From the NCBI RefSeq assembly GCF_024436435.1, contig NZ_JAFMZP010000008.1, forward strand, positions 62,001-126,000: DNA of 64,000 bases. Direction: 5' to 3'. Below the pieces are notes generated by a model. It made no database searches. It saw nothing but the letters and a program-made list of their open reading frames with translations, and was not told the DNA's origin. Made by a program: the position numbers and the translations under genes. Position 1 is the first letter of the stretch; each line of letters starts with the position of its first letter. Of this stretch, positions 36,171 through 47,039 are shown in pieces. This DNA is from Desertivirga xinjiangensis (GTDB lineage Bacteria; Bacteroidota; Bacteroidia; Sphingobacteriales; Sphingobacteriaceae).

Positions 36171-39100
36171 TTAATACCCCAAATTAGGACTTAGCCATCT
36201 TTCAACGTCCTCTAATGGCTGGTTTTTACGTTTTGCGTAATCTTCTACCTGGTCTTTACTTATTTTCCCCAGTCCAAAATACCGCGATTCAGGATGCGAA
36301 AAATAGAACCCGCTAACTGATGCAGCAGGATACATTGCGAAACTTTCCGTCAAATGAATACCTGTGGCCTCTTCTGCTTTTAAAAGGTCAAACAAAGTGC
36401 GCTTTTCAGTATGATCTGGACAAGCAGGGTAGCCTGGTGCGGGGCGGATTCCCTGGTACTTCTCTTTTATCAGGTCCTCATTACTTAGGCCTTCTGTTTG
36501 TGCATAACCCCAGTATTCTTTCCGCACAAGTTCATGCATTTTTTCAGCGAAAGCTTCAGCAAAACGGTCAGCTATTGCTTTGGTCATGATGCTGTTGTAA
36601 TCGTCATGATTTTTTTCAAACTCCGCAACCAGCTCATCGCACCCTATTCCGGCTGTAACTGCAAAGCCGCCGAAGTAGTCGTCAATGCCCGATTCTTGCG
36701 GAGCGATAAAGTCAGATAAAGCATAATACGGTTCCCCTGCTACTTTTTCTGTTTGCTGACGAAGCGTATGTATGGTTACTGGCCCCTGATCTTCTGTTTC
36801 GAGCACAATGTCGTCACATACAGATTTTGCTTTCCAGAAGCCGATGACAGCTTTTGCTCTGAGAAGTTTCTCAACGACAATACGGTTCAACAGTTTCTGA
36901 GCATCATCAAATAACTTTTTTGCTTCAATGCCTACAATTTTATCTTCAAATATCCGCGGATAGCTGCCCCGAAGTTCCCATGTATGGAAAAAAGGTGTCC
37001 AGTCGATATACGGGACCAGGTCCTCCAGCGGGAAGTCTTCGAATACTTTTGTTCCCAGAAGTTTCGGCGCTGGTGCTACAGAACCGTTTAGGTTAATCTG
37101 ATATTTGTCAGCCCTTGCCTCTTCGATAGTTTTATAACGTTTATCTGAGCGTTTATTTAAATGTGCCTCTCGTGCCTTGGCATATTCATCCTTTATACCT
37201 TTGATATAGGTGTCACGAAACTCTCCGTTCATTAAACTGCTGCATACGGTAACACTCCTGGAGGCATCCAGAACATGAATGGCAGGCCCTGAATAGTTAG
37301 GGTCGATTTTTACTGCCGCATGGATGCGGGAAGTAGTTGCTCCGCCGATCAGTAAAGGTATAGTGAAGCCTTCACGCTCCATTTCTTTAGCGAAATGTAC
37401 CATTTCATCAAGGGAAGGGGTTATCAGGCCGCTTAAACCAATGATATCAACATTCTCTTCCCGTGCTTTTTTGATGATAGCCTGTGCTGGCACCATCACA
37501 CCCATATCGATCACCTCAAAATTATTGCATGCCAGCACAACCCCAACGATGTTTTTGCCGATATCGTGAACATCTCCTTTAACGGTCGCCATTAGAACCT
37601 TGCCTGCAGAACTTGATCCGCCATCCTGAGGGTTTTTGAGTTTCTCCTCTTCAATAAAAGGCAGCAAGTAAGCAACCGCTTTTTTCATTACCCGGGCTGA
37701 TTTTACAACCTGGGGAAGGAACATCTTTCCTGCGCCGAATAGATCTCCCACCACATTCATGCCCTCCATTAAGGGGCCTTCAATCACCTGCAGGGGTTTA
37801 TCATATTTTTGCCGGGCTTCTTCAACATCAGCGTCCAGATATTCAACGATACCTTTAACCAGCGCATGCGAAAGACGCTCCTCAACGCTTCCTTTCCGCC
37901 ATTCTTCATCCCTTACAACCTCTTTTCCCTTACTTTTTATCGTGTCTGCGTATTCAACCAGGCGTTCAGTGGCATCATCACGGCGGTTTAACAGGACATC
38001 TTCTACTTTATCAAGCAGTTCTTTTGGGATCTGCTCGTACACCTCAAGCATACCAGCGTTTACGATTCCCATGTCTAAGCCTGCTTTGATGGCGTGATAT
38101 AGAAATGCTGAGTGCATGGCCTCGCGAACTACATTATTTCCCCTGAAAGAGAAAGAAATGTTAGATACACCGCCGCTTACTTTTGCATACGGCAGATTTT
38201 CTTTAATCCATCGGGTAGCATTGATAAAGTCTACCGCATAGTTATTATGCTCTTCGAGCCCTGTAGCTACAGTTAAAATGTTAGGGTCAAAAATAATATC
38301 CTGTGGGGGGAAGCCAACCTTATCGACCAATATGTCGTAGGAGCGCTTGCATATCACCGTGCGGCGTTCGTAGTTGTCGGCCTGACCTTGTTCGTCAAAA
38401 GCCATCACAACTACAGCTGCGCCATAATTTAAGATCTTCCGGGCACTTTCAATGAACTTTTCCTCCCCCTCTTTTAAAGAGATGGAGTTCACAATTCCTT
38501 TACCCTGCAGGCACTTTAAGCCAGTTTCAATAACAGACCATTTCGAAGAGTCTACCATGATCGGGAGCTTAGCTATATCAGGCTCTGAGGCAATAAGATT
38601 AAGGAACTTTGTCATTGCAGCTTCCGAATCTAGCATGCCCTCGTCCATGTTTACGTCAATGATCTGAGCGCCGCCCTCTACCTGCTGACGTGCAACAGCC
38701 AGTGCAGCTTCATAATCGCCGCCGAGGATAAGTTTTGAAAATTTAGGTGATCCGGTGATGTTGGTCCGTTCCCCAATGTTGACAAAAATACTTTCAGGAG
38801 TTATTGTTACCGGTTCCAGTCCGCTTAGACGGAGGTATGGCTCCACTTTTGGAATCTTACGAGGCTGAGACTTTGCTGCCTTTGCTGCGATACATCCAAT
38901 ATGTTCGGGAGTAGTGCCACAGCAGCCACCCACTATATTGACAAATCCGCTGGATATGAAATCGCCTACTAAATGCGCTGTTTCATGCGGTTGTTCATCG
39001 TACGCACCGAATTCGTTAGGCAGACCGGCGTTTGGATAAGCTGATACATAACAAGGCGCTTTTTTAGCAAGTTCTTCAATATGCGGACGCATTTCTTTTG

Positions 39101-39836
39101 CACCAAGCGCACAATTGAACCCAATGCTTAGGATATTGGCATGAGTAAGTGAGTTCAAAAAGGCTTCAGCTGTTTGCCCCGATAGCGTTCTTCCGCTGGC
39201 ATCAGTAATGGTCCCCGAGATCATGATCTCGATCTTTCGCCCAATTTCCTGTTCGTATTTTTTGACGGAGAATAAGCCGGCTTTGGTGATCAGTGTATCG
39301 GTGATGGTTTCAAAAAGCAACACGTCAGCGCCACCGTCTACCAGCCCACGGACCTGCTCATCAAAAGCTGCAGTCAATTCGTCGAAGGTCACAGCCCTGT
39401 ATCCAGGATCATTTACATCAGGAGACATAGATGCCATTTTGGTGGTAGGCCCTATAGCGCCCGCGACAAAGCGTGGTTTATCAGGATTTTTCGCAGTAAA
39501 CTCCAGGGACACCTCTTTGGCTATCTTTGCACCTTCAAAGCTCATTTCATATGAAAGATCTTCCATCTGGTAATCCGCCATAGAAATGCGCTGCGTACTG
39601 AAAGTATTCGTTTCGATAATATCGGCACCAGCCTCCAGGTATTCGGCATGAATGGCTTTGATAATATCAGGACGGGTGATGTTTAAAAGATCATTATTTC
39701 CTTTTAGATCACAAGGGTGATTTTTAAATCTCTCACCGCGGAAATCCTCTTCTGTCAGCTGGTAGCGTTGGATCATTGTCCCCATTGCTCCATCTATCAC
39801 CAGGATGCGTTTTTCAAGCTCTTTTCTAATGTCCAT
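36171..39836 (-). CDS. metH: Cobalamin-dependent methionine synthase
   Basis: A 1221-residue four-module enzyme. The homocysteine-binding domain (about 1-325) has the zinc-binding CC in [10 protein letters not shown]. The pterin-binding domain (about 345-620) contains [11 protein letters not shown]. The B12 cap and binding domains (about 640-890) carry the cobalt-ligating His in [10 protein letters not shown]. The S-adenosylmethionine reactivation domain covers about 910-1215. It needs vitamin B12; no cobalamin riboswitch could be recognised upstream. Confidence 0.96.
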   Translation of the reverse strand: MDIRKELEKRILVIDGAMGTMIQRYQLTEEDFRGERFKNHPCDLKGNNDLLNITRPDIIKAIHAEYLEAGADIIETNTFSTQRISMADYQMEDLSYEMSFEGAKIAKEVSLEFTAKNPDKPRFVAGAIGPTTKMASMSPDVNDPGYRAVTFDELTAAFDEQVRGLVDGGADVLLFETITDTLITKAGLFSVKKYEQEIGRKIEIMISGTITDASGRTLSGQTAEAFLNSLTHANILSIGFNCALGAKEMRPHIEELAKKAPCYVSAYPNAGLPNEFGAYDEQPHETAHLVGDFISSGFVNIVGGCCGTTPEHIGCIAAKAAKSQPRKIPKVEPYLRLSGLEPVTITPESIFVNIGERTNITGSPKFSKLILGGDYEAALAVARQQVEGGAQIIDVNMDEGMLDSEAAMTKFLNLIASEPDIAKLPIMVDSSKWSVIETGLKCLQGKGIVNSISLKEGEEKFIESARKILNYGAAVVVMAFDEQGQADNYERRTVICKRSYDILVDKVGFPPQDIIFDPNILTVATGLEEHNNYAVDFINATRWIKENLPYAKVSGGVSNISFSFRGNNVVREAMHSAFLYHAIKAGLDMGIVNAGMLEVYEQIPKELLDKVEDVLLNRRDDATERLVEYADTIKSKGKEVVRDEEWRKGSVEERLSHALVKGIVEYLDADVEEARQKYDKPLQVIEGPLMEGMNVVGDLFGAGKMFLPQVVKSARVMKKAVAYLLPFIEEEKLKNPQDGGSSSAGKVLMATVKGDVHDIGKNIVGVVLACNNFEVIDMGVMVPAQAIIKKAREENVDIIGLSGLITPSLDEMVHFAKEMEREGFTIPLLIGGATTSRIHAAVKIDPNYSGPAIHVLDASRSVTVCSSLMNGEFRDTYIKGIKDEYAKAREAHLNKRSDKRYKTIEEARADKYQINLNGSVAPAPKLLGTKVFEDFPLEDLVPYIDWTPFFHTWELRGSYPRIFEDKIVGIEAKKLFDDAQKLLNRIVVEKLLRAKAVIGFWKAKSVCDDIVLETEDQGPVTIHTLRQQTEKVAGEPYYALSDFIAPQESGIDDYFGGFAVTAGIGCDELVAEFEKNHDDYNSIMTKAIADRFAEAFAEKMHELVRKEYWGYAQTEGLSNEDLIKEKYQGIRPAPGYPACPDHTEKRTLFDLLKAEEATGIHLTESFAMYPAASVSGFYFSHPESRYFGLGKISKDQVEDYAKRKNQPLEDVERWLSPNLGY

Positions 39837-40171
39837 TTTAGAATTGTTATTTTAAGCTTTAAGCTATAAGTAATGCGCTGCATTTGCTCACCTTAACACA
39901 AACTCAAAAAGTATATAACTTAAACATGCTTATTTTCGAAAAGTCGGTCTCCGGCTTTTTGACTTTCACTTATCTGTTCCAAATTCCCGGGTACGGATTC
40001 GGATAGAATTTAGCACCTTGTAAGCACAGGTTGCTAAGACTTCGTAGGGTCTAGTCCCTCCGTCTTTCTGAATAAGCTTGGCAAAAATCGTAAATAATTG
40101 GGGGAATTGCAAATAAGAAAGGAAGGAGCTGGTGAAAACAGCTATTATGGGATTGACGTGATAGTTTATTG
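39837..40171. other. Gap between metH and a hypothetical gene
   Basis: 335 bases without a supportable gene. On the minus strand a TATACTTTTTG element (39904-39914) resembles a -7 site for metH with one extra base. A stretch at about 40000-40065 has a tRNA-like 3' half (agggtctagtccct) and a hairpin TTAGCACC/GGTTGCTAA, but no complete cloverleaf. I see no riboswitch. Confidence 0.4.
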
Positions 40172-40738
40172 TCAGGTAAGCCGTTTGGTCAATTGTTCCT
40201 CGATCCTTTTGAAAAACTGGATTGGCTTTAAATTTCGCCACTGCATTTCATCGAGCGAGCCACCAAAGTTGATATAATAATCGATGTTATTACGTTTGAA
40301 CTCATCTATTACATGTTCGCGGAAATTCACTCCAGCAATCCAGCCATCTTCCACGTCCTGGAACCATTCTTCATAATAGGAATCATCAGACGAGTGGAAG
40401 TTCAGAATATTTTCTCCTATTAAAATGAATTTGTTTATTCCTTCATGCATCATTAACTCAATAATCTCCCGCTTTAATAACATGATGTCATTATAAAGGG
40501 TGTCGTTCCATTCGCCAAGAAATTCTATTATTGAGTATTGTTTGTCGTAGTCTACAAAGAGGATCTTCATATACAGTGTCTGAGATCCAAAATAATCCCA
40601 CTGAGGGTGGATATAATAGTTGTAGATCATTTTGTCAAACTCGAATTCACTGTACTCGGTTTGAAAAAATGGTGAACGATCATCTTCGGCGGCTATATAG
40701 TCGTCGCGCCAGCGGTAATATGGTTCAATGTCGTGCAT
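40172..40738 (-). CDS. Conserved hypothetical protein
   Basis: A 188-residue acidic, aromatic-rich soluble protein with no signal peptide or membrane helix. It has repeated Tyr/Asp/Trp clusters (YYRWRDDY, SSDDSYYEEWFQDVEDG) and a predicted alternating alpha/beta core (NKFILIGENIL, DYYINFGGS). I do not recognise the family. It lies 36 bases downstream of murQ on the same strand and is probably co-transcribed with it, but a functional link is unproven. Confidence 0.75.
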   Translation of the reverse strand: MHDIEPYYRWRDDYIAAEDDRSPFFQTEYSEFEFDKMIYNYYIHPQWDYFGSQTLYMKILFVDYDKQYSIIEFLGEWNDTLYNDIMLLKREIIELMMHEGINKFILIGENILNFHSSDDSYYEEWFQDVEDGWIAGVNFREHVIDEFKRNNIDYYINFGGSLDEMQWRNLKPIQFFKRIEEQLTKRLT

Positions 40739-40774
40739 TAAGTTTTCCTCTAAGCCCTATGTCTGGAGATCAAT

Positions 40775-41587
40775 TTAATCAGTGCTTTTGTAAGCGTCAA
40801 CAGCAGCACGGACGTTTCCATGCTTATCAAGCAGTTTCTGTGCCGTTTCTTTATCTATCCCGGTTGCTTCGATAATCATTTTTACGGCCCTGTTTAATAA
40901 TTTGTTATTACTTAACTGCATATCAAACATTTTATTTCCTTTTACTCTGCCAAGCTGAATCATTACGGCAGTGCTAATCATATTTAATACGAGTTTTTGT
41001 GCTGTCCCCGATTTCATACGGGTAGATCCCGTCACAAATTCGGGCCCAACAATTACTTCAACCGGGTATTGGGCAAGGGAAGCAATAGGGCTACCATCAT
41101 TGCAAACAATACAACCAGTTACCAGTCCAGCCTCATTAGCCTTCTGTAGGCCGCCTATAACGTAAGGTGTGGTTCCTGAAGCCGCAATTCCCACAAGGGC
41201 ATCTTTTTTAGAGATATTATATTGCAGCAGATCTTTCCATGCCTGTTGCGGATCATCTTCCGCAAATTCAACCGCTTTTCTAATTGCAGTGTCGCCACCG
41301 GCAATAATTCCTATTACCCATTCGTCGGGAATACCATAGGTTGGGGGGCATTCTGAAGCGTCAACAATGCCTAACCTTCCACTGGTTCCTGCTCCGATAT
41401 AAAAAAGCCGTCCGCCTTCCCTCATTTTGTCAGAGATTGCGACTACCAGCTTTTCAATTTGTGGTATCGCTCTTTCGATAGCAAAAGGTACGGTTTTGTC
41501 TTCGTTATTTATTCCTTGAAGAAGACTTTTTACAGACATCTTTTCAAGATCATTATATAAAGAGTCCTTTTCGGTGGTTCTTTCCAT
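40775..41587 (-). CDS. murQ: N-acetylmuramic acid 6-phosphate etherase
   Basis: A 270-residue SIS-domain protein. The sugar-phosphate motif is YIGAGTSGRLGIVDASECPPT near 62-82 and the catalytic Glu is in that segment. GIAASGTTPYVIGGL is near 132 and TRMKSGTAQKLVLNMIST near 185. It cleaves the lactyl ether of MurNAc-6-phosphate to give GlcNAc-6-phosphate during peptidoglycan recycling. It is divergent from the S41 peptidase gene. Confidence 0.95.
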   Translation of the reverse strand: MERTTEKDSLYNDLEKMSVKSLLQGINNEDKTVPFAIERAIPQIEKLVVAISDKMREGGRLFYIGAGTSGRLGIVDASECPPTYGIPDEWVIGIIAGGDTAIRKAVEFAEDDPQQAWKDLLQYNISKKDALVGIAASGTTPYVIGGLQKANEAGLVTGCIVCNDGSPIASLAQYPVEVIVGPEFVTGSTRMKSGTAQKLVLNMISTAVMIQLGRVKGNKMFDMQLSNNKLLNRAVKMIIEATGIDKETAQKLLDKHGNVRAAVDAYKSTD

Positions 41588-41732
41588 AGCGGGGCAAATG
41601 TCTGAAATTTTTAGTTAGCCAGGGATGATATTTGCCAGGTTAAATTTTTAGTCTAACAAGACAAAACTTCTCAATAATCTTAAAACGGCATTTTTATGAC
41701 ATTTTAAGAACTAAACAAAGCAATTGATGTAT

Positions 41733-41740
41733 TAAATTTA
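41733..41740 (+). promoter_or_regulatory. -7-like element upstream of the S41 peptidase gene
   Basis: TAAATTTA matches TAnnTTTG in all but the last base and lies 16 bases before the ATG. Confidence 0.4.
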
Positions 41741-41755
41741 GCAGTCTGATTACGC

Positions 41756-43360
41756 ATGCAACCATCTACCAGGAGAAATCTCACTATTGCCGGTCTCTAT
41801 ACAGGAACTCTGATCTTAGGAATGATCATAGGGCCGAAGTTTCAAAAAGAACATGCACAAAAACGTGCTGAAAACTCCCAGCAATTTTTAACGGAAACCC
41901 GTGTTGAAAAAGTTGATCGTGTATTAAATATTATAGAGGAAAATTATGTTGACCCAGTAAAGGTTGATTCAATGCAGAACCTTGCAATTAACCAGATCCT
42001 TAAGAAACTGGACCCTCATTCAGCATACCTGCCGCCGGTTGCTGCCCGCCGTCAGTTTGAAGATCTGGATGGAAATTATAATGGCATAGGCGTTGAATAC
42101 CAATTCTTAAATGATACAGTTAGTATACTTTCAGTGCATAAAGGAGGCCCTGCAGAAAAATCGGGAATTAAAGCAGGCGACCAAATTCTGAAGGTAGGTG
42201 CAGAGGCGATTACAGGGCCGCAGACTAATCCTCAAAAAATAATTTCTTTGATCAAGGGACGAAATGGAACTGCGGTGGAGTTGCTTTTAAAGCGAAACAG
42301 CAGTTTGAAAAAAGTTTCTGTAAAACGTGACAAGATCGTAGTCAGTAGTATCGATGCAGCCTATTTTCTTGAAGATCATACCGGTTATATAAAGATCAGT
42401 AAATTTGGCGCCCGGACTGACGACGATTTCGCCTTTGAAATTAACCGGATGCGAAAGAGAGGCTTATATAATCTGGTGCTCGATTTAAGAGCCAACGGCG
42501 GGGGCTATCTGAATGCGGCCACAGCTTTGGCAGACCAGTTTCTTCCCGATAAAAAACTTATTGTTTATACAAAGGGAGAGCATGAACCCCGAACCGACTA
42601 TTTCGCAACCCCAAAAGGTGTATTTGAAAAAGGGAAGCTAGTTGTCCTTATTGATGAACACTCTGCGTCTGCCAGTGAGGTTTTCGCCGGTGCCATCCAG
42701 GATCTTGATCGCGGACTAATAATTGGCCGCCGGTCTTTTGGCAAGGGCTTGGTGCAGGAGCAATTTAATTTCGGAGACGGTTCTGCACTTAATTTAACAG
42801 TGGCACGTTACTATACTCCTTCCGGCCGTTCCATTCAACGCGCCTATAACAATGGGTCAGATAAGTACTATCAGGAGATTGAGAACCGGCTTCACAAAGG
42901 AGAAGTTACAGGAAAGCAAACTGACACTCTGCAAAAACATAAGAAATACAAAACTGCCTCAGGACGGGTGATTTATGACGGGGGCGGAATTACTCCAGAC
43001 ATCTTTGTACCTGTGGATACCTCGTCCTACAACAATTACTATTACGCTTTAAACGCGAGGGGTATCTTATTAGAGTTTGTTTATAAAAACCTGGTTAAAC
43101 AGATAAGCCCCATGTCTTTAGATCATTTCATCGCCAACTTTCAGATAAGCGAAGATCAGTATAAAAAGCTACGGGATATTGCTGCTTTAAGAGCCGTTAA
43201 GTTTGATCAAAAGGAGGCAATAAAAGCCAGGCCGGCAATCCAGGCGCAGGTAAAAGCTTTGGCTGCACGCTATTATTTTGGTAACGAGGGTTTTTTCAGG
43301 GTCCGCAATGGAGGCGACAAAGTAATAGCCAGGGCTCTTGAATCACTAAAGAAGTCCTGA
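41756..43360 (+). CDS. S41 family carboxyl-terminal processing peptidase
   Basis: A 534-residue envelope protease with an N-terminal signal anchor (about 8-27). The PDZ domain is at about 90-180 (GPAEKSGIKAGDQIL). The S41 protease core covers about 190-375, with the catalytic Ser in DEHSASASEVFAGA near 305 and the Lys in RRSFGKGLVQ near 330. CtpA-like enzymes trim or degrade periplasmic proteins. The last 100 residues after the core match longer Bacteroidota members. Confidence 0.93.
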   Translation: MQPSTRRNLTIAGLYTGTLILGMIIGPKFQKEHAQKRAENSQQFLTETRVEKVDRVLNIIEENYVDPVKVDSMQNLAINQILKKLDPHSAYLPPVAARRQFEDLDGNYNGIGVEYQFLNDTVSILSVHKGGPAEKSGIKAGDQILKVGAEAITGPQTNPQKIISLIKGRNGTAVELLLKRNSSLKKVSVKRDKIVVSSIDAAYFLEDHTGYIKISKFGARTDDDFAFEINRMRKRGLYNLVLDLRANGGGYLNAATALADQFLPDKKLIVYTKGEHEPRTDYFATPKGVFEKGKLVVLIDEHSASASEVFAGAIQDLDRGLIIGRRSFGKGLVQEQFNFGDGSALNLTVARYYTPSGRSIQRAYNNGSDKYYQEIENRLHKGEVTGKQTDTLQKHKKYKTASGRVIYDGGGITPDIFVPVDTSSYNNYYYALNARGILLEFVYKNLVKQISPMSLDHFIANFQISEDQYKKLRDIAALRAVKFDQKEAIKARPAIQAQVKALAARYYFGNEGFFRVRNGGDKVIARALESLKKS

Positions 43361-43373
43361 CTATTATATTTTT

Positions 43374-43550
43374 TTATTGCTGGCGGTGCACAGTATCGGC
43401 CTTAGTAGCATCTAGACTGTCCTCCATAAGAGACCGCTCAGTCTTATTAGCATTAATCGTGTCTTTATCGTCGCTGTCAGAATCGCCGCGGGTGTTACAG
43501 GCGACGAATGCACAAATGGCAATTGATAAGATCCAAAGTTTTTTTCTCAT
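43374..43550 (-). CDS. Small lipoprotein, hypothetical
   Basis: A 58-residue protein from the ATG giving MRKKLWILSIAICAF with a lipobox (FVAC). The mature part is short, very acidic and rich in Asp, Ser and Thr, with no predicted fold. An upstream in-frame ATG adds 20 residues before the signal sequence and is unlikely. It starts 13 bases downstream of der on the same strand. Confidence 0.65.
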   Translation of the reverse strand: MRKKLWILSIAICAFVACNTRGDSDSDDKDTINANKTERSLMEDSLDATKADTVHRQQ

Positions 43551-43563
43551 GGTGTTATAATTC

Positions 43564-44865
43564 TTACTTCTGTCGGAAGTATATTTGTATTGGAACACCA
43601 CTGAAATCAAAATGTTCTCTCAATTTATTTTCGATGAATCTTTTATAAGGATCTTTGATATATTGAGGCAGATTACAGAAGAAGGCGAACATCGGAGAGC
43701 TTGCATTAATCTGCGTAATGTACTTGATCTTAATATACTTTCCTTTTAGGGACGGAGGTGGATAATTCTCAATAATAGGAAGCAATACATCGTTTAGTTT
43801 GGATGTAGGTATTTTCTTTAATTTATTTTCATAAACCTTGGAAGCGGCCTCCACTGCTTTAAAAATACGTTGCTTTTCGGTTACTGATGTAAAAATGATG
43901 GGCACGTCTGAAAAAGGTGCAATCTTTTCACGGATAAGATCTTCATAAACTTTGGTGGTTTTGTGGTTCTTTTCAATTAAGTCCCACTTATTAACCAGTA
44001 TTACTACCCCTTTTTTATTCTTCTCAGCAAGATGGAAGATATTAATGTCTTGTGATTCGAGACCCTCAACCGCATCAATCATTAAGATAATTACATCGGC
44101 TTCTTCTAAGGCTTTGATAGTTCGCATTACCGAATAAAACTCGATGTTCTCCTTTACCTTCGTTTTTTTTCGAAGACCAGCAGTGTCGATCAGCATAAAC
44201 TCATGACCAAACTGGTTGTAATGGATATGAATGGAATCTCTGGTTGTGCCGGCGATCGGCGTAACAATGTTACGTTCTTTGCCGATCAGGGCGTTGATCA
44301 TCGATGACTTACCAACGTTAGGTCTTCCTACAATAGCATATTTGGGAATAGTAGTATCATCCGGTTCATCTTCCTGGAAATGGGTGATCACCTGGTCGAG
44401 CAATTCTCCTGTACCAGAGCCTGTCATAGAAGAGATCGCATAGATGTCGCCTAATCCAAAGCTGTAAAAGATCGGCACTTCACTTACCAGCTGATTGTTG
44501 TCAAGCTTATTCGCTACAACAAAAACAGGCTTCTTACTCCTGCGAAGGATGTCCGCAATGCTGTCGTCAAGATCCGTGATGCCGGTTGTAACATCCACCA
44601 TAAAGAGGATCACTGTCGCTTCCTCAATAGCGATTAATACTTGTTCACGTATAGCCGATTCAAAAACATCTTCCGAATGCGCTACATATCCGCCTGTGTC
44701 TATAACTGTAAAAGTCTTTCCAACCCACTCAGCTACCCCGTAATGTCTATCACGTGTTACACCGCTCATGTCATCAACAATCGCCTTCCGTGTTTCGGTC
44801 AGTCGGTTATATAATGTAGACTTTCCTACGTTTGGTCGCCCTACTATTGCTACTATATTACTCAT
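43564..44865 (-). CDS. der: Ribosome biogenesis GTPase Der (EngA)
   Basis: A 433-residue protein with two tandem GTPase domains. The first P-loop is [10 protein letters not shown] near residue 8 with DTGG and NKLD. The second is [10 protein letters not shown] near 181 with DTAG and NKWD. A C-terminal KH-like domain begins near 350. Der is needed for assembly of the 50S subunit. era follows upstream on the same strand after a 170-base gap. Confidence 0.96.
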   Translation of the reverse strand: MSNIVAIVGRPNVGKSTLYNRLTETRKAIVDDMSGVTRDRHYGVAEWVGKTFTVIDTGGYVAHSEDVFESAIREQVLIAIEEATVILFMVDVTTGITDLDDSIADILRRSKKPVFVVANKLDNNQLVSEVPIFYSFGLGDIYAISSMTGSGTGELLDQVITHFQEDEPDDTTIPKYAIVGRPNVGKSSMINALIGKERNIVTPIAGTTRDSIHIHYNQFGHEFMLIDTAGLRKKTKVKENIEFYSVMRTIKALEEADVIILMIDAVEGLESQDINIFHLAEKNKKGVVILVNKWDLIEKNHKTTKVYEDLIREKIAPFSDVPIIFTSVTEKQRIFKAVEAASKVYENKLKKIPTSKLNDVLLPIIENYPPPSLKGKYIKIKYITQINASSPMFAFFCNLPQYIKDPYKRFIENKLREHFDFSGVPIQIYFRQK

Positions 44866-45038
44866 TTTAATTTACGATTTTTGAAGTTACGAATTACGGT
44901 TTCCCTTGTGGGCCTTCTTCTTCTTCCAATTAAGCTCCATTCAAGAGCTTCTTTTTTAATTAATGATCAATCTTCTGTTTCGATTCACAATTGATCACGT
45001 GCAAAAACGTAAATCTAAAATCGTAAATCGTATTTTTA

Positions 45039-45917
45039 CTAATCTTCGTATCCGAACCTTTTCAGGTAGTTTTTCCTGTTTCTCCAATCGGGGAGCACTT
45101 TCACGAACATTTCAAGAAAAACCTTCTTTTGGAGAAATTCCTCAATATCTTTGCGTGCATAGGTCCCAACCTTTTTTATCATTTCGCCACCTGTACCAAT
45201 AAGGATGTTCTTTTGTGAATCTCTTTCCACGATGATCTCTGCACTGATGCGGTTAATGATCTCTTCTTCTTTGAAAGCGGTGATGATAACCTCAGTGCTG
45301 TATGGGATCTCTTTTTCATACAATCTAAAGATCTTTTCTCTTATGATCTCTGAAACAAAAAAGCGTTCAGTCCGGTCGGTCAAAGTTTCTTTGTCATAGA
45401 AAGCAGGATGTTCCGGCAGCTTCTGCAGTATAAAATCCATTACCGGTTCAATATTGTACTCCTTAAGTGCAGAAGTGGCAAATATTGCGTTTGGGTTTAA
45501 AGTATCTATCCAGTATTGAATTTTAGCTTCTACCTGTTCCTGGGTCGACTTGTCGATTTTGTTTATTATTACAGCAAAAGGGGAGGCTGTATTTTTTAAT
45601 TTTTCAATAACATCACTTTCATCGTAACGCTCATTTATATCAGTTACAAGAAGAATAATGTCGGCATCAACCAAAGAATCGTTCACTGCACCCATCATAC
45701 TTTCCTGCAAACCATATACAGGTTTGATCACACCGGGGGTGTCTGAAAAGACAATTTGGTATTCTTCTTCATTCACTATACCCAGTATCCGATGGCGCGT
45801 AGTTTGCGCTTTCGGTGTTATAATCGACATTTTCTCGCCCACAAGCGCATTCATCAGGGTTGATTTTCCTGCATTTGGCTTGCCAACAATACTCACAAAT
45901 CCAGCTTTATGCGACAT
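45039..45917 (-). CDS. era: GTPase Era
   Basis: A 292-residue protein starting at MSHKAGFVSIVG; an in-frame ATG 28 codons upstream gives an atypical extension. The P-loop GKPNAGKSTL is near residue 14, followed by DTPG and NKID. The C-terminal KH domain (about 205-290) contains the GGEMIKKVGTYARKDIE RNA-binding motif. Era binds the 3' end of 16S rRNA during 30S maturation. Confidence 0.95.
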   Translation of the reverse strand: MSHKAGFVSIVGKPNAGKSTLMNALVGEKMSIITPKAQTTRHRILGIVNEEEYQIVFSDTPGVIKPVYGLQESMMGAVNDSLVDADIILLVTDINERYDESDVIEKLKNTASPFAVIINKIDKSTQEQVEAKIQYWIDTLNPNAIFATSALKEYNIEPVMDFILQKLPEHPAFYDKETLTDRTERFFVSEIIREKIFRLYEKEIPYSTEVIITAFKEEEIINRISAEIIVERDSQKNILIGTGGEMIKKVGTYARKDIEEFLQKKVFLEMFVKVLPDWRNRKNYLKRFGYED

Positions 45918-46028
45918 GTAAATTTTTTTTAAAAAAGATTTGGACTGCAAAGAAACGAAATATATCTTTGCAGTCCAATTCGGGGGGTAAGTATTTAACA
46001 AAAGAAAGCTTTACAGGATTGTCAAAAG

Positions 46029-46104
<76 letters not shown>

Positions 46105-46130
46105 AAAAGAAGATGGAAGACTCTTCAAAT

Positions 46131-46202
46131 GGCCCGTTCGTCTAGGGGTTAGGACGCCAGATTTTCATTCTGGAAACAGGGGTTCGATTCCCCTACGGGC
46201 TA
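46131..46202 (+). tRNA. tRNA-Glu (anticodon TTC), copy 1
   Basis: Acceptor GGCCCGT/ACGGGCT, anticodon loop TTTTCAT with anticodon TTC, and T arm GGGGTTCGATTCCCC. CCA is not encoded. It lies 26 bases after tRNA-fMet copy 1. Confidence 0.95.
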
Positions 46203-46204
46203 CG

Positions 46205-46232
46205 CAAGCGGATTAAATGACCCGCTTTTTTT
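46205..46232 (+). terminator. Weak terminator after tRNA copy 1
   Basis: AAGCGG and CCGCTT pair over a short loop and are followed by TTTTTT, between the first and second copies of the tRNA pair. Confidence 0.55.
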
Positions 46233-46278
46233 ATGTCTCAGATGAGATTTATCGGGGCTTGAAAGATTGAAAAAACAG

Positions 46279-46354
<76 letters not shown>

Positions 46355-46380
46355 AAAGAAGATGGAAGACTCTTCAAATT

Positions 46381-46452
46381 GGCCCGTTCGTCTAGGGGTT
46401 AGGACGCCAGATTTTCATTCTGGAAACAGGGGTTCGATTCCCCTACGGGCTA
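46381..46452 (+). tRNA. tRNA-Glu (anticodon TTC), copy 2
   Basis: Identical to the first copy. A strong terminator begins three bases later. Confidence 0.95.
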
Positions 46453-46454
46453 CG

Positions 46455-46487
46455 ATCCCGCTTTACTTGAAGTAGAGCGGGATTTTT
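46455..46487 (+). terminator. Rho-independent terminator after the tRNA cluster
   Basis: Stem ATCCCGCT / AGCGGGAT, extended by the partial pairing TTAC/GTAG around a TTGA loop, then TTTTT. Confidence 0.85.
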
Positions 46488-46527
46488 AGTTTTAGCAAAA
46501 CTCGATTTTACGAACCAAACGAAGGTT

Positions 46528-46736
46528 GATCGAGCGGAAAAGGGATCAAGCGGAAAAGTTGGGGGGATGTTCTTTCCTTCGTCATCCTGAACTTGTTTCA
46601 GGACCTCTTGCTTAAGCATGTCCTTTATAGTCCAAGAGTTGCCGAATTGAATTCGGCATGACGACCGTTTTAAAAAGTTTGGCACTAATGCGCTTAGCCG
46701 CCCCCAACTTTTCCACTTGATCCCGGAAAAGTTGGG
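46528..46736. repeat. REP-like repeats with a nested palindromic element
   Basis: The motif GATCAAGCGGAAAAGTTGGGG occurs at 46544-46564, inverted with one change at 46702-46722, and truncated at 46528-46542 and 46724-46736. The inverted pair encloses a second element (46580-46663) bounded by CGTCAT and ATGACG. That element has internal hairpins CCTGAACTTGTTTCAGG and GCCGAATTGAATTCGGC, a type of intergenic repeat common in many genomes. Non-coding. Confidence 0.75.
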
Positions 46737-46744
46737 GTCAGTAC

Positions 46745-46966
46745 CAAAATCTGTGGACTAAGCAAAAATCTTCATAAGTCTAAGAGGAAAAAATTGACAT
46801 TTCCTACGCCTCTATACTGAGCTCTGAATGCTTTGATCTTTGCATTGAAAGATTCGGCCGATGCGTTGGTACTTCGGGTATCAAAATAGTTAAGGATATT
46901 GTTGTGGTGCAGATTAATTGTTAAGTAACTTAGCCCACTCAGCCTTCTCTGTAGTCTAATTATCAC
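46745..46966 (-). pseudogene. Transposase remnant (C-terminal piece, ISL3-like)
   Basis: A 64-residue frame containing STNASAESFNAKIKAFRAQ followed by RGVGNVNFFLL, the C-terminal signature of ISL3-type DDE transposases. The N-terminal catalytic part is missing and the frame stops a few residues early. The adjacent CCACAGATTTTGGTACTGAC (on the minus strand, ending about 46738) may be the old element end. Not functional. Confidence 0.75.
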
Positions 46967-47039
46967 AGTCTTTTAAAGCAGATAGCGGCTTCTGGCCAGT
47001 AGTTGTTTTAATGTGTCGCCATTGTCCAGTAACTCCGGT

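Noticed and set aside
39837-39960. Possible SAM or cobalamin riboswitch upstream of metH
   Set aside because: I could not find the conserved core of SAM-I, SAM-II or the B12 box. A covariance-model search would decide; a significant hit would overturn this.
40000-40065. tRNA-like sequence on the plus strand
   Set aside because: A T-arm-like hairpin and a second stem are visible, but there is no D arm, no proper anticodon stem and no convincing acceptor stem; not a functional tRNA.
39966-40241. A 91-codon minus-strand open frame downstream of the hypothetical gene at 40172-40738
   Set aside because: It overlaps the better-supported hypothetical gene, has no recognisable family, and part of it is read through a tRNA-like stretch; it is probably non-coding.
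46443-46685. An 80-codon minus-strand open frame containing LKQEVLKQVQDDE
   Set aside because: It is a translation of the REP-like intergenic repeat and the tRNA terminator; such frames are common annotation artefacts.
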